From contig DNFT01000029.1 of assembly GCA_003486385.1 (NCBI GenBank), forward strand, positions 271 through 19,552: 19,282 nt of DNA. The letters are read 5' to 3'. This DNA comes from Eubacterium sp. GTDB lineage: Bacteria > Bacillota > Clostridia > Lachnospirales > Lachnospiraceae. A program made the translations under genes and the position numbers. Under the pieces are notes generated by a model. That model saw only the letters and a program-made list of their open reading frames with translations. It had not been told where the DNA came from and did no database searches. This document shows, in pieces, positions 13,628 through 19,282 of the stretch; the first letter of the stretch is position 1, and every line of letters starts with the position of its first letter.

Positions 13628-14857
13628 TTATTTTCTTTTTTCACTTATAAGTCTTATATAAAACATTCCCGCAAACAGCAGCGTAAGAAGCAGCATGACA
13701 ATGAGATATGACCATCCTGCCCCCATAATTCCCATATTTTTCACCATTATGACAGGCAGCACTATGGATACGATAAAGCTGATGGTGTAGCCTGCAAAAA
13801 TCTCCTTCAGAAGCCTCATAACTGTGAGCGCATAGTAGAAAAGCATGCTCACCGCATTGAAGCCGCCTGCCGCTATGAGTATCAGCATGACCGCCCTGTA
13901 GGGTGCAAGGTCTATGTCATACAGCCACGAAAGCACAGGTATCCCAAGCCATGCCCCCGCCGCAAATGTCACTATCGTAAGCCCACAGGCTATCGCGACA
14001 AGTGTGCCCATAAGACCTGCGAATTTTTTCAGGTTCTTATCCTCGTAATGTCTTGCAAGCGTGGTGAGCATTGGCTTGAACACGAAGCTGCTTCCAAGAT
14101 TAATCACCATCGTAGGCATGAACACTATGCCGTACACAAGCGTCTCCTTGTCCGTGAGCGTCCACTCTACCACATACTTAGTTCCGTTCCACAGCCACAT
14201 GCACATTGCTGAGCCTATGAACAGAAGAACCGTGTTTTTAAAAAGCGACTTCATCTTGTCCGCCGCGAAAGATATGGACAGCTCAGAGAACCTTCTGCTC
14301 CATACCAGCGCCACACAGACAACCCCGATAAGACCTGCCACTGTTGCCGCTGCTGAGGCGATATATATATTCCTCGTCATCCATGCCGCTGCAGAGAACG
14401 CCGCCATTACCGCGATGGTTCGAAACGTCATGGACATACCGGATATATCTATCCTGTCATTGCGCTGAAATTCGCCCTCGAACACATCCGCAATACCATC
14501 GAACATCTTAAGCATACACATTGCCATGATAAGCCCGAAGCCTGACCCATCCGCTTTTCCATTTGCGACATACACCACGCCGACAATAAGACCACATATA
14601 AGCATTGCAAGACAGCTTAGACCTCTGAAGCCGAAATACACCTCCGCCCTGTACTGCCCCTTGACATCCGTCACCTGAAATGGGCGTATCTCAAAGTATC
14701 CTATTGTCAAAAGCATCTGTCCGGTTGTGAATGCCATATAGAACTTAGCTCCGGCCTCCTCACCGACAATTCTCTTGGCAAGCATGACAAAAATAACGGT
14801 TGCCAGCGAGTATATTCCGCTTCCCAACATATTCCAAATAAATTTTTTCTTATTCAT
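13628..14857 (-). CDS. Polysaccharide flippase-like membrane protein (MOP superfamily)
   Basis: The 409-aa protein is almost wholly hydrophobic with about twelve predicted membrane helices and the MVF/MOP-like opening NKKKFIWNMLGSGIYSLATVIFVMLAKRIVG, resembling Wzx/PST lipid-linked oligosaccharide flippases. Family length (400-480) fits. Such proteins move sugar-lipid units across the membrane. No glycosyltransferase or other polysaccharide gene is adjacent, so it is an isolated member and its substrate is unknown. The ATG at 14857 is preferred; the frame could also start at TTG 14863, and the ribosome binding site (GGGAT) is weak. It is divergent from the 86-aa gene. 14864-14951 holds a CCGCCA/TGGCGG hairpin (14914-14936) but no good promoter for this gene. 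Confidence 0.75.
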   Translation of the reverse strand: MNKKKFIWNMLGSGIYSLATVIFVMLAKRIVGEEAGAKFYMAFTTGQMLLTIGYFEIRPFQVTDVKGQYRAEVYFGFRGLSCLAMLICGLIVGVVYVANGKADGSGFGLIMAMCMLKMFDGIADVFEGEFQRNDRIDISGMSMTFRTIAVMAAFSAAAWMTRNIYIASAAATVAGLIGVVCVALVWSRRFSELSISFAADKMKSLFKNTVLLFIGSAMCMWLWNGTKYVVEWTLTDKETLVYGIVFMPTMVINLGSSFVFKPMLTTLARHYEDKNLKKFAGLMGTLVAIACGLTIVTFAAGAWLGIPVLSWLYDIDLAPYRAVMLILIAAGGFNAVSMLFYYALTVMRLLKEIFAGYTISFIVSIVLPVIMVKNMGIMGAGWSYLIVMLLLTLLFAGMFYIRLISEKRK

Positions 14858-14951
14858 AATCAAATCCCATATATCTTTTTAATACTGTAATCCGGCCTTA
14901 AGTGTATACCGCGCCGCCATATCATGGTTGTGGCGGTTCCGTCCGCATAGA

Positions 14952-14979
14952 TTGACTTTCCATTTTCCTGTGCTATACT
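14952..14979 (+). promoter_or_regulatory. Promoter of the 86-aa protein gene
   Basis: TTGACT (14952-14957), 16-bp spacer and TATACT (14974-14979, preceded by TGC giving an extended -10) lie 34 bp before the start codon. Confidence 0.7.
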
Positions 14980-15013
14980 ATATTATTATTATCTTTTTTA
15001 GAAAGGAATACCC

Positions 15014-15274
15014 ATGAAAGACCTCGATACAAATACAAAAATTGCACTCATGAAAAGAATCGATGACTTCGTAGAGAGCGAACGCGCCAACCAGCCGGGT
15101 GTGCCTGATACTACCCTGATGATGCCTGAGCTCAACAGGATTGCTGAGGAATATGCTCTTGATGTATCCGACCTTTTCATAACATACCTCGACCATATAG
15201 CCATCACAAACAAGCGCGTTGCCCAGGAGGCTGAGGAAGAATTGGATTTTACCAAAATAACACGTTTTTACTAA
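15014..15274 (+). CDS. Small helical protein, unknown function
   Basis: An 86-aa acidic, soluble protein without signal peptide or membrane segment. The sequence is mostly amphipathic helix: KIALMKRIDDFVESERA (about 9-25), LMMPELNRIAEEYALDVSDLFITYLDHIAI (35-64) and a charged tail with RVAQEAEEELDF. The middle part, LNRIAEEYALDVSDLFITYL, has a helix-turn-helix-like spacing but I cannot assign it. Support as a real gene: GAAAGGAAT ribosome binding site, a good promoter with extended -10, normal codon use and a strongly structured terminator directly after. The opposite-strand open frames over this stretch have no ribosome binding site. Confidence 0.75.
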   Translation: MKDLDTNTKIALMKRIDDFVESERANQPGVPDTTLMMPELNRIAEEYALDVSDLFITYLDHIAITNKRVAQEAEEELDFTKITRFY

Positions 15275-15294
15275 AATCAATATTTCAATCAAGC

Positions 15295-15361
15295 CCCCCT
15301 TATCGGCACCTTGAAAGCAAGGTCATTCCTGACGAGGAAAATGCCTGAGGGGGACTTTTTT
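15295..15361 (+). terminator. Three-way-junction terminator or structured 3' RNA
   Basis: The closing stem CCCCCTTA (15295-15302) with TGAGGGGG (15346-15353) continues past a TC bulge as GGCA/TGCC (15305-15308, 15342-15345). Two hairpins sit inside: CCTTG-AAAG-CAAGG (15309-15322) and TTCCT-GACG-AGGAA (15326-15339). T6 follows at 15356-15361. This is an intrinsic terminator for the 86-aa gene with a branched top, more elaborate than termination requires. It matches no riboswitch or ribozyme class that I can recall. Confidence 0.75.
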
Positions 15362-15385
15362 CTTCACCTTCAAAGTATCAGTACA

Positions 15386-16231
15386 TCAGAGTGCAAAGAA
15401 TGCAACCGCAATGGCACCCGGACCCACATGTGTTCCGATGGCTCCTCCGACTGACATTATATCCAGACTGTCTACATGCTCCTTCCACAGATGTGCGCTA
15501 TCCGTGATATACTTTTGTAAAAGTGTATCATCCAGGCCTGCATAACCAAGATACAGCGGCCTTGAGAAATCTATTCCTCCCGCCTTCTCAATCTGCTGTA
15601 CAAGGAGATTATTTCCCTGCTTAGAGCCCCTTGCCTTTCCGAGCATGGCAACCTCACCGGCTTCTATGGAAATAACCGGCTTAATTGATAACATTCCTCC
15701 CACAAATGCAACAGTCTTTGATATACGTCCGCCCTTTTTAAGGTACTCAAGGGTGTCTAAAAGACCGACAACATGAATATTCTTCTTCTCCCTGTTAATC
15801 GTATTTACGATAGTATCTATGTCGTCTCCCGCATCCTTAAGTCTTATGGCATACTCGACAAGCGCCCTCTCACCTACCGTGACATTCTCACTGTCAATCA
15901 CATGAACCATGTCCTCGTAATCAGAAGCGGCAATGCACGCACTCTGGTATGTCCCTGAGAGCTTGCCTGAAATGGTTATCACTATAACCTGCTCCCCCGC
16001 CTGTCTGGCCTTTTCATAAACATCCTCAAAAGCATATGGTGCCACCTGGCTCGTTGTAGGCAGCTCCTCATTCTCAATAAGCTTCTCGTAAAACTCCCTA
16101 TGACTTAAATTCACACCATCAAGGTATTCCTCCGTACCAAATCTCACATGGAGCGGTACAACCGTCACATCCTCTCTATAGTCGACAGGCATATCTGAAG
16201 CGCTGTCCGTTATAATTCTTATATTTCCCAT
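15386..16231 (-). CDS. DegV family fatty-acid-binding protein
   Basis: The 281-aa cytoplasmic protein belongs to the DegV (FakB-like) family, which binds a fatty acid for phosphorylation by the FakA kinase in Firmicutes. Visible motifs are ITDSASDMP (6-14), TTSQVAPYAF (59-68), ISGKLSGTYQSA (about 87-98) with the family's SGT lipid-carboxylate site, and a C-terminal GGAIGTHVGPGAIAVAFF (about 262-279), also conserved. Length is typical (280 aa). GGAGAAT is the ribosome binding site. It follows pepT by 38 bp and is probably co-transcribed. No fakA-like gene is in the window, so a role in fatty acid uptake is an inference from the family. Confidence 0.93.
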   Translation of the reverse strand: MGNIRIITDSASDMPVDYREDVTVVPLHVRFGTEEYLDGVNLSHREFYEKLIENEELPTTSQVAPYAFEDVYEKARQAGEQVIVITISGKLSGTYQSACIAASDYEDMVHVIDSENVTVGERALVEYAIRLKDAGDDIDTIVNTINREKKNIHVVGLLDTLEYLKKGGRISKTVAFVGGMLSIKPVISIEAGEVAMLGKARGSKQGNNLLVQQIEKAGGIDFSRPLYLGYAGLDDTLLQKYITDSAHLWKEHVDSLDIMSVGGAIGTHVGPGAIAVAFFAL

Positions 16232-16269
16232 AAATATTCTCCATTGGTTTATGTTATCTTAAAGCATAA

Positions 16270-17517
16270 CTAATTGACTTTGCAGACAATAGACTTTATA
16301 ATTTCTACCATCTTATCCATCGACTGTATGCAGATATATTCATACTTTCCATGGAAGTTATGTCCCCCTGTGCTCAGATTCGGACACAGAAGTCCCATGA
16401 ATGACAGACGTGCGCCATCGGTACCCCCGCGGATAGGCTGGATAATCGGCTCAACACCGTTTTCCTTCATCGCCTCAACTGCCCTGTCCACAATATACAT
16501 GTCCGCCTCAAGCTTTTCCCTCATATTATAGTAAGAATCCTTCATGTCAAGGTTAACCGTTCCTGCACCGTATTTTGTATTAAGATATGCTGTGATATGT
16601 TCAAGCATAGCCTTTCTTTCAAGGAACTTGTCCATATTATGATCACGAACGATATAATCAAGATACGCATTCTCCTCATCACCGCTCATGCCGCAGAGGT
16701 GGAAGAAGCCCTCATATCCTTCCGTATGCGCCGGAATCTCTGCCGGAGGCAGCATGGAGTTAAACTCCATCGCAAGTAAGGAAGCATTCTTCATCTTATT
16801 CTTAGCTTCACCCGGATGAATATTCTCTCCCTTGATATGAACCTTGGCAGATGCCGCATTGAAGTTCTCGAACTCTATCTCCCCCAGCATACCGCCATCA
16901 ACCGTATATGCATAATCGGCGCCAAATTTCTCAACATTGAACCTGTCCGCTCCTCTTCCTATCTCCTCATCAGGTGTAAACGCTATGCAGATTTTACCAT
17001 GTGCAGTATGCTCATCAGTATTGCCCTCACATGCTTTATCAGCTTCTATAATCTGAGCCGCCGCCGTCATAATCTCAGCGATACCCGCCTTATCGTCTGC
17101 CCCTAAGAGTGTGGTTCCATCCGTCACTATAAGATCCTGTCCGACATAATTTCTAAGGTGTGGAAATGTAACGGTATCCATGACCACCCCAAGCTTCTCA
17201 TTGAGAACTATATCCGCTCCATCATAATCATTGATAATACGCGGCTTGATATCTGCTCCCGACATTGCCGGTGCTGTATCCATGTGTGCGATAAGACCTA
17301 TCGTCTTCTCATTCTCTGCCCCTTTGGTTGCCGGAATGCTTCCGTACACATAGCCGTCCTTGTCCACATGAGCATCCGCAACACCTATTGCCTTAAGTTC
17401 TTCGACAAGCTCATCCGCAAGTACCAGTTCCTTAGCCGAGCTTGGACATGTCTCACTGTTTTCATCAGATGTTGTTTCATAGCTAACATATTTAAGTAAA
17501 CGTTCGTATGCTCTCAC
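16270..17517 (-). CDS. pepT: Peptidase T (tripeptide aminopeptidase)
   Basis: The 415-aa cytosolic M20B metallopeptidase removes the N-terminal residue of tripeptides. Two-zinc site residues are visible in order: His78 and Asp80 (LIAHMDTAP), Asp141/142 (LLGADDKAG), Glu184/185 (TPDEEIGRG), Asp207 (YTVDGGMLGEIEFEN) and the C-terminal His in TGGHNFHGKYEY. IQPIRGGTDGARLSFMG is the conserved substrate-binding loop. Length is near the usual 408 aa. The start codon is GTG at 17517, preceded by GAGAGG about 9 bases upstream. It is the first gene of a pepT-degV unit. It could act on peptides brought in by an importer such as that at 2254-7170, but nothing in the sequence links them directly. Confidence 0.96.
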   Translation of the reverse strand: MRAYERLLKYVSYETTSDENSETCPSSAKELVLADELVEELKAIGVADAHVDKDGYVYGSIPATKGAENEKTIGLIAHMDTAPAMSGADIKPRIINDYDGADIVLNEKLGVVMDTVTFPHLRNYVGQDLIVTDGTTLLGADDKAGIAEIMTAAAQIIEADKACEGNTDEHTAHGKICIAFTPDEEIGRGADRFNVEKFGADYAYTVDGGMLGEIEFENFNAASAKVHIKGENIHPGEAKNKMKNASLLAMEFNSMLPPAEIPAHTEGYEGFFHLCGMSGDEENAYLDYIVRDHNMDKFLERKAMLEHITAYLNTKYGAGTVNLDMKDSYYNMREKLEADMYIVDRAVEAMKENGVEPIIQPIRGGTDGARLSFMGLLCPNLSTGGHNFHGKYEYICIQSMDKMVEIIKSIVCKVN

Positions 17518-17580
17518 AATAAATTTCCTCTCATTCTGCCGTAACCGGCAATAATATTATCTAAAAAATAAAACACAGGT

Positions 17581-17589
17581 AGTATATCA
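17581..17589 (-). promoter_or_regulatory. pepT promoter, extended -10
   Basis: TATACT (17581-17586) preceded by TGA forms an extended -10 on the minus strand, 63 bp upstream of the pepT start. The -35 position holds only a weak match, and the repeat-related ACTCCGAC lies just beyond it. Confidence 0.5.
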
Positions 17590-17678
17590 CAATGAGGTAC
17601 AAAAATCTACTCCGACCATGTAACATCGCTATATTAGCTAATACCTCTTTTCACGGTTCTTTGACAATTAAATAATTA

Positions 17679-17758
17679 GATGTCGGAGTCAAAACACACT
17701 CTATAAGCTTAGCGCGTATAACATATTATATTAAGCTGGCGTGTTTTAACCCCACATC
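17679..17758. repeat. MITE-like inverted-repeat element, repeat copies 2 and 3
   Basis: GATGTCGGAGTCAAAACAC (from 17679) and GTGTTTTAACCCCACATC (to 17758) are inverted copies of each other, 16 of 21 aligned positions matching, with about 40 bp between. The right arm plus its inner flank (17730-17758) repeats the sequence at 5-34. The 80-bp size and terminal inverted repeats resemble a non-autonomous miniature element. No coding content is present and no clear target duplication is seen. Confidence 0.55.
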
Positions 17759-17852
17759 ACAATAATACGTCAAGATATTAAACCTATTTCATTTTATGCC
17801 ACATGCACTAATCCGAATTAATGAAAAATTTAAATTCATACATAAATGCATA

Positions 17853-17881
17853 TTGTTGTAACTAAGAATATCGGTTATAAT
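17853..17881 (+). promoter_or_regulatory. Lipoprotein gene promoter
   Basis: TTGTTG (17853-17858), 17-bp spacer and TATAAT (17876-17881) lie 100 bp upstream of the start codon, leaving a leader of about 93 nt. Confidence 0.55.
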
Positions 17882-17908
17882 ATATCTATATAAAAAAACA
17901 AATGATGA

Positions 17909-17970
17909 GCTGTAAGTGCACTAATCAGGTCAACCGCCTGCATGTTCTGCACCGGACAGCCCGGAAACGG
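17909..17970 (+). ncRNA. Folded 5' leader upstream of the lipoprotein gene
   Basis: Three nested stems share one axis: GCTGT (17909-17913) with ACAGC (17956-17960), GTGCA (17916-17920) with TGCAC (17948-17952), and CAGG (17926-17929) with CCTG (17937-17940), giving 14 pairs with asymmetric internal loops. A CCG-GAAA-CGG hairpin (17961-17970) follows directly, overlapping the ribosome binding site CGGAG. This could be a regulatory leader. I cannot match it to a known riboswitch. Confidence 0.4.
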
Positions 17971-17981
17971 AGAAAAGATAT

Positions 17982-19259
17982 ATGAGAAAACATAGATTTA
18001 ACAGCTTTATGACAGCTGCCGTGATAGCGTCCACACTGCTCACAGCCACTGCCTGCAGCAAAACATTCGCCCCTGTAGATACCCTTCCGGTGGGTACGGA
18101 GCTGCCAGCCGACACATTGACAAGCACTGAGGCGGCATCCACAAAGCAGGACAGCACCACAAATAAGGGCGGCAATACTAAGGAAACTGGGACTACAAAG
18201 GAAAGTGGCAATGCCTCAAAGGATACCGGTACAGGCAAGGATACCGGCACAAAGGAATCTGATGCCACCGAAAAGTCCGGCGAAGGTAACGTATCAGCCG
18301 AAACCTCTAAGGATAGCGAAGCAGCTACAAAGGCAGGCAGCGACAGCTCAGTGACAACAGCCACAACAACTAATGCCGAGACCTCAAAGGCAGCTGCAAC
18401 CGTAACCGAGACCACAGCATCAAAGGTAACGGAGTCCACAACAGCCGCAACACAGGCACCAACTGAGAAACCAACACAGGCGCCTACTGAGAAAGCAACA
18501 GAGAAGCAGACGGAGAAGCCAACCGAGCACCCAGCCCAGAAGCCGACCGAACCTGCCACACAGGCACACGCCCACAGCTACACCGCCACAGTCACAAAGC
18601 AGCCAACCTGCACGGCAGAGGGAGTTAAGACCTTCAGGTGTTTCTGTGGTGATTCGTATACAGAAGCAATTTCTGCAGCAGGACATGTCTTCGGAGCATA
18701 CGTTTATAACAATGATGCCACGGAAGCTGCGGACGGCACAGAGACGGCAGCCTGCACTATATGCGGTGCAAAGGACACAAGGACGGCAGCCGGAACCAAG
18801 ATAGCGCATGTACATAATTACACAGCCGCAGTAACAAAGGCAGCCACCTGTGCAGAGGAAGGTGTCAAGACCTACACCTGCTCATGCGGCAGCTCCTACA
18901 CAGAGGCGGTTCCTGTTATTGCACACAGCTTCGGTGATTACATCTACAATGACGACGCCACTACCGAGAAGGACGGCACCAAGACAGCCACCTGCTCCGT
19001 ATGCGGTGCGACTGATACCGTTACCGCTGAGGGAACCAAGAAGACACTGCCTAGCTGGTATGACGAGCACCCGGGGATACCGCTGAATGTGGCTACGGGA
19101 GCACAGGATGATGGATCGCTGGAGGCATACTTTGACCCGGGACAATTTAATTGGGATTCATATACAGATGGCTGTTGGGGTTTACATTATAATGCTACTA
19201 TGGAGTATGTAGGAATTTATGCAGAAGGACACATATATCATGGCTATCTGTATAAATAA
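17982..19259 (+). CDS. Thr-rich surface lipoprotein with two Cys-pair repeats
   Basis: The 425-aa protein has a signal peptide and a lipobox-like TATAC (Cys25), so it is probably a lipoprotein. Residues about 45-195 are a low-complexity Thr/Lys/Glu/Ser/Ala spacer with PTEKPTQ-type repeats near the end, as in wall-spanning linkers. Two 80-residue repeats follow (198-277 and 278-357), each with HxYTAxVTK, TCxxEGVKT, a CxCG motif (CFCG, CSCG), HxFGxYxYNxDAT and a CxxCG motif (CTICG, CSVCG). The four Cys per repeat suggest a metal-bound or disulfide fold. The tail (358-425), ending WGLHYNATMEYVGIYAEGHIYHGYLYK (split at WGLHYNATM), is unlike the rest and its DNA is clearly AT-richer. CGGAG is the ribosome binding site. 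Function unknown; extracellular adhesion is a guess. Confidence 0.8.
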   Translation: MRKHRFNSFMTAAVIASTLLTATACSKTFAPVDTLPVGTELPADTLTSTEAASTKQDSTTNKGGNTKETGTTKESGNASKDTGTGKDTGTKESDATEKSGEGNVSAETSKDSEAATKAGSDSSVTTATTTNAETSKAAATVTETTASKVTESTTAATQAPTEKPTQAPTEKATEKQTEKPTEHPAQKPTEPATQAHAHSYTATVTKQPTCTAEGVKTFRCFCGDSYTEAISAAGHVFGAYVYNNDATEAADGTETAACTICGAKDTRTAAGTKIAHVHNYTAAVTKAATCAEEGVKTYTCSCGSSYTEAVPVIAHSFGDYIYNDDATTEKDGTKTATCSVCGATDTVTAEGTKKTLPSWYDEHPGIPLNVATGAQDDGSLEAYFDPGQFNWDSYTDGCWGLHYNATMEYVGIYAEGHIYHGYLYK

Positions 19260-19282
19260 TTAAATAAATCAAATAGCTCTTT

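Larger units (their letters stand above)
17521..17981. other. 461-bp intergenic region with repeats and divergent promoters
   Basis: No gene is seen here. From left: a TGCCG-TAAC-CGGCA hairpin near the pepT start; the pepT -10; ACTCCGAC at 17609-17616, which is inverted at 17682-17689 (GTCGGAGT); a perfect 12-bp palindrome TATTAGCTAATA (17632-17643); GAGGTA (17594-17599) matched by TACCTC (17642-17647); the inverted repeat at 17679-17758; an AT-rich stretch; then the lipoprotein promoter and its folded leader. Confidence 0.6.

Noticed and set aside
14863..14863. TTG as the flippase start codon
   Set aside because: ATG two codons further in (14857) is more likely; TTG gives no better ribosome binding site.
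15324..15345. CTGACGA followed by GAAAA, recalling a hammerhead ribozyme core
   Set aside because: There is no room for stem II between the two motifs and the required U-H cleavage context does not pair; the bases are better explained by the TTCCT-GACG-AGGAA hairpin.
17900..17981. Cyclic di-GMP (GEMM) riboswitch in the lipoprotein leader
   Set aside because: The leader lacks the conserved GEMM core and the tetraloop/receptor arrangement, and is too short.
17930..18559. 209-aa minus-strand open frame rich in Val/Ser/Ala
   Set aside because: It is the complement of the Thr-rich linker of the lipoprotein; low-complexity repeats keep the antisense frame open. No ribosome binding site.

Overview
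This 19.3-kb window looks like the chromosome of a Gram-positive anaerobe of the class Clostridia, most likely family Lachnospiraceae. That placement is inferred from gene content, strong GGAGG-type ribosome binding sites, TTGACA/TATAAT-like promoters, an acyl-ACP thioesterase, a DUF624/YesL-type membrane protein, DegV and PepT, and many lineage-type hypothetical proteins. I cannot name the species. No complete prophage, insertion sequence, CRISPR array or defence island is visible. Most of the window is ordinary core and housekeeping DNA.

Layout. (1) 1-2100, minus strand: tRNA-Gln(CUG), tRNA-Ser(CGA), an acyl-ACP thioesterase and a CvfB-like S1 RNA-binding protein. A very G-rich palindromic element sits between the tRNA-Ser terminator and the thioesterase. 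(2) 2254-7170, minus strand: a five-gene peptide/nickel-type ABC importer in the order binding protein, permease, permease, ATPase, ATPase, driven from one promoter that carries a 14-bp palindrome. (3) 7328-7894, plus strand: an unknown membrane protein, separated by a bidirectional terminator from (4) an ammonium channel fused to a PII signalling domain (8031-9809, minus). Its promoter overlaps a perfect inverted repeat, and an intrinsic terminator lies inside its short 5' leader. (5) A DUF624 membrane protein (minus) diverges from an unknown single-pass protein (plus). (6) A GNAT acetyltransferase with an unusual N-terminal half (minus) diverges from a cyclophilin (plus). (7) A polysaccharide flippase-like protein (minus) diverges from a small 86-aa protein (plus) that ends in a three-way-junction terminator. 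(8) pepT-degV (minus). (9) A 461-bp intergenic region holding a repeat family also seen at the extreme left of the window, then a structured leader and a Thr-rich lipoprotein with duplicated Cys-pair repeats (plus).

Functional links. The importer (peptides or possibly nickel), peptidase T (tripeptide hydrolysis) and the ammonium channel with its own PII domain fit a nitrogen-scavenging lifestyle, but they are separate transcription units and no shared regulator is encoded here. The strongest non-routine signals are regulatory or structural: the amt attenuator plus operator, the palindromic element at 1695-1808, the inverted-repeat family at 5-34 and 17679-17758, the three-way-junction terminator at 15295-15361, and the folded leader at 17909-17970. 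I found no convincing multi-gene system that I would call new.
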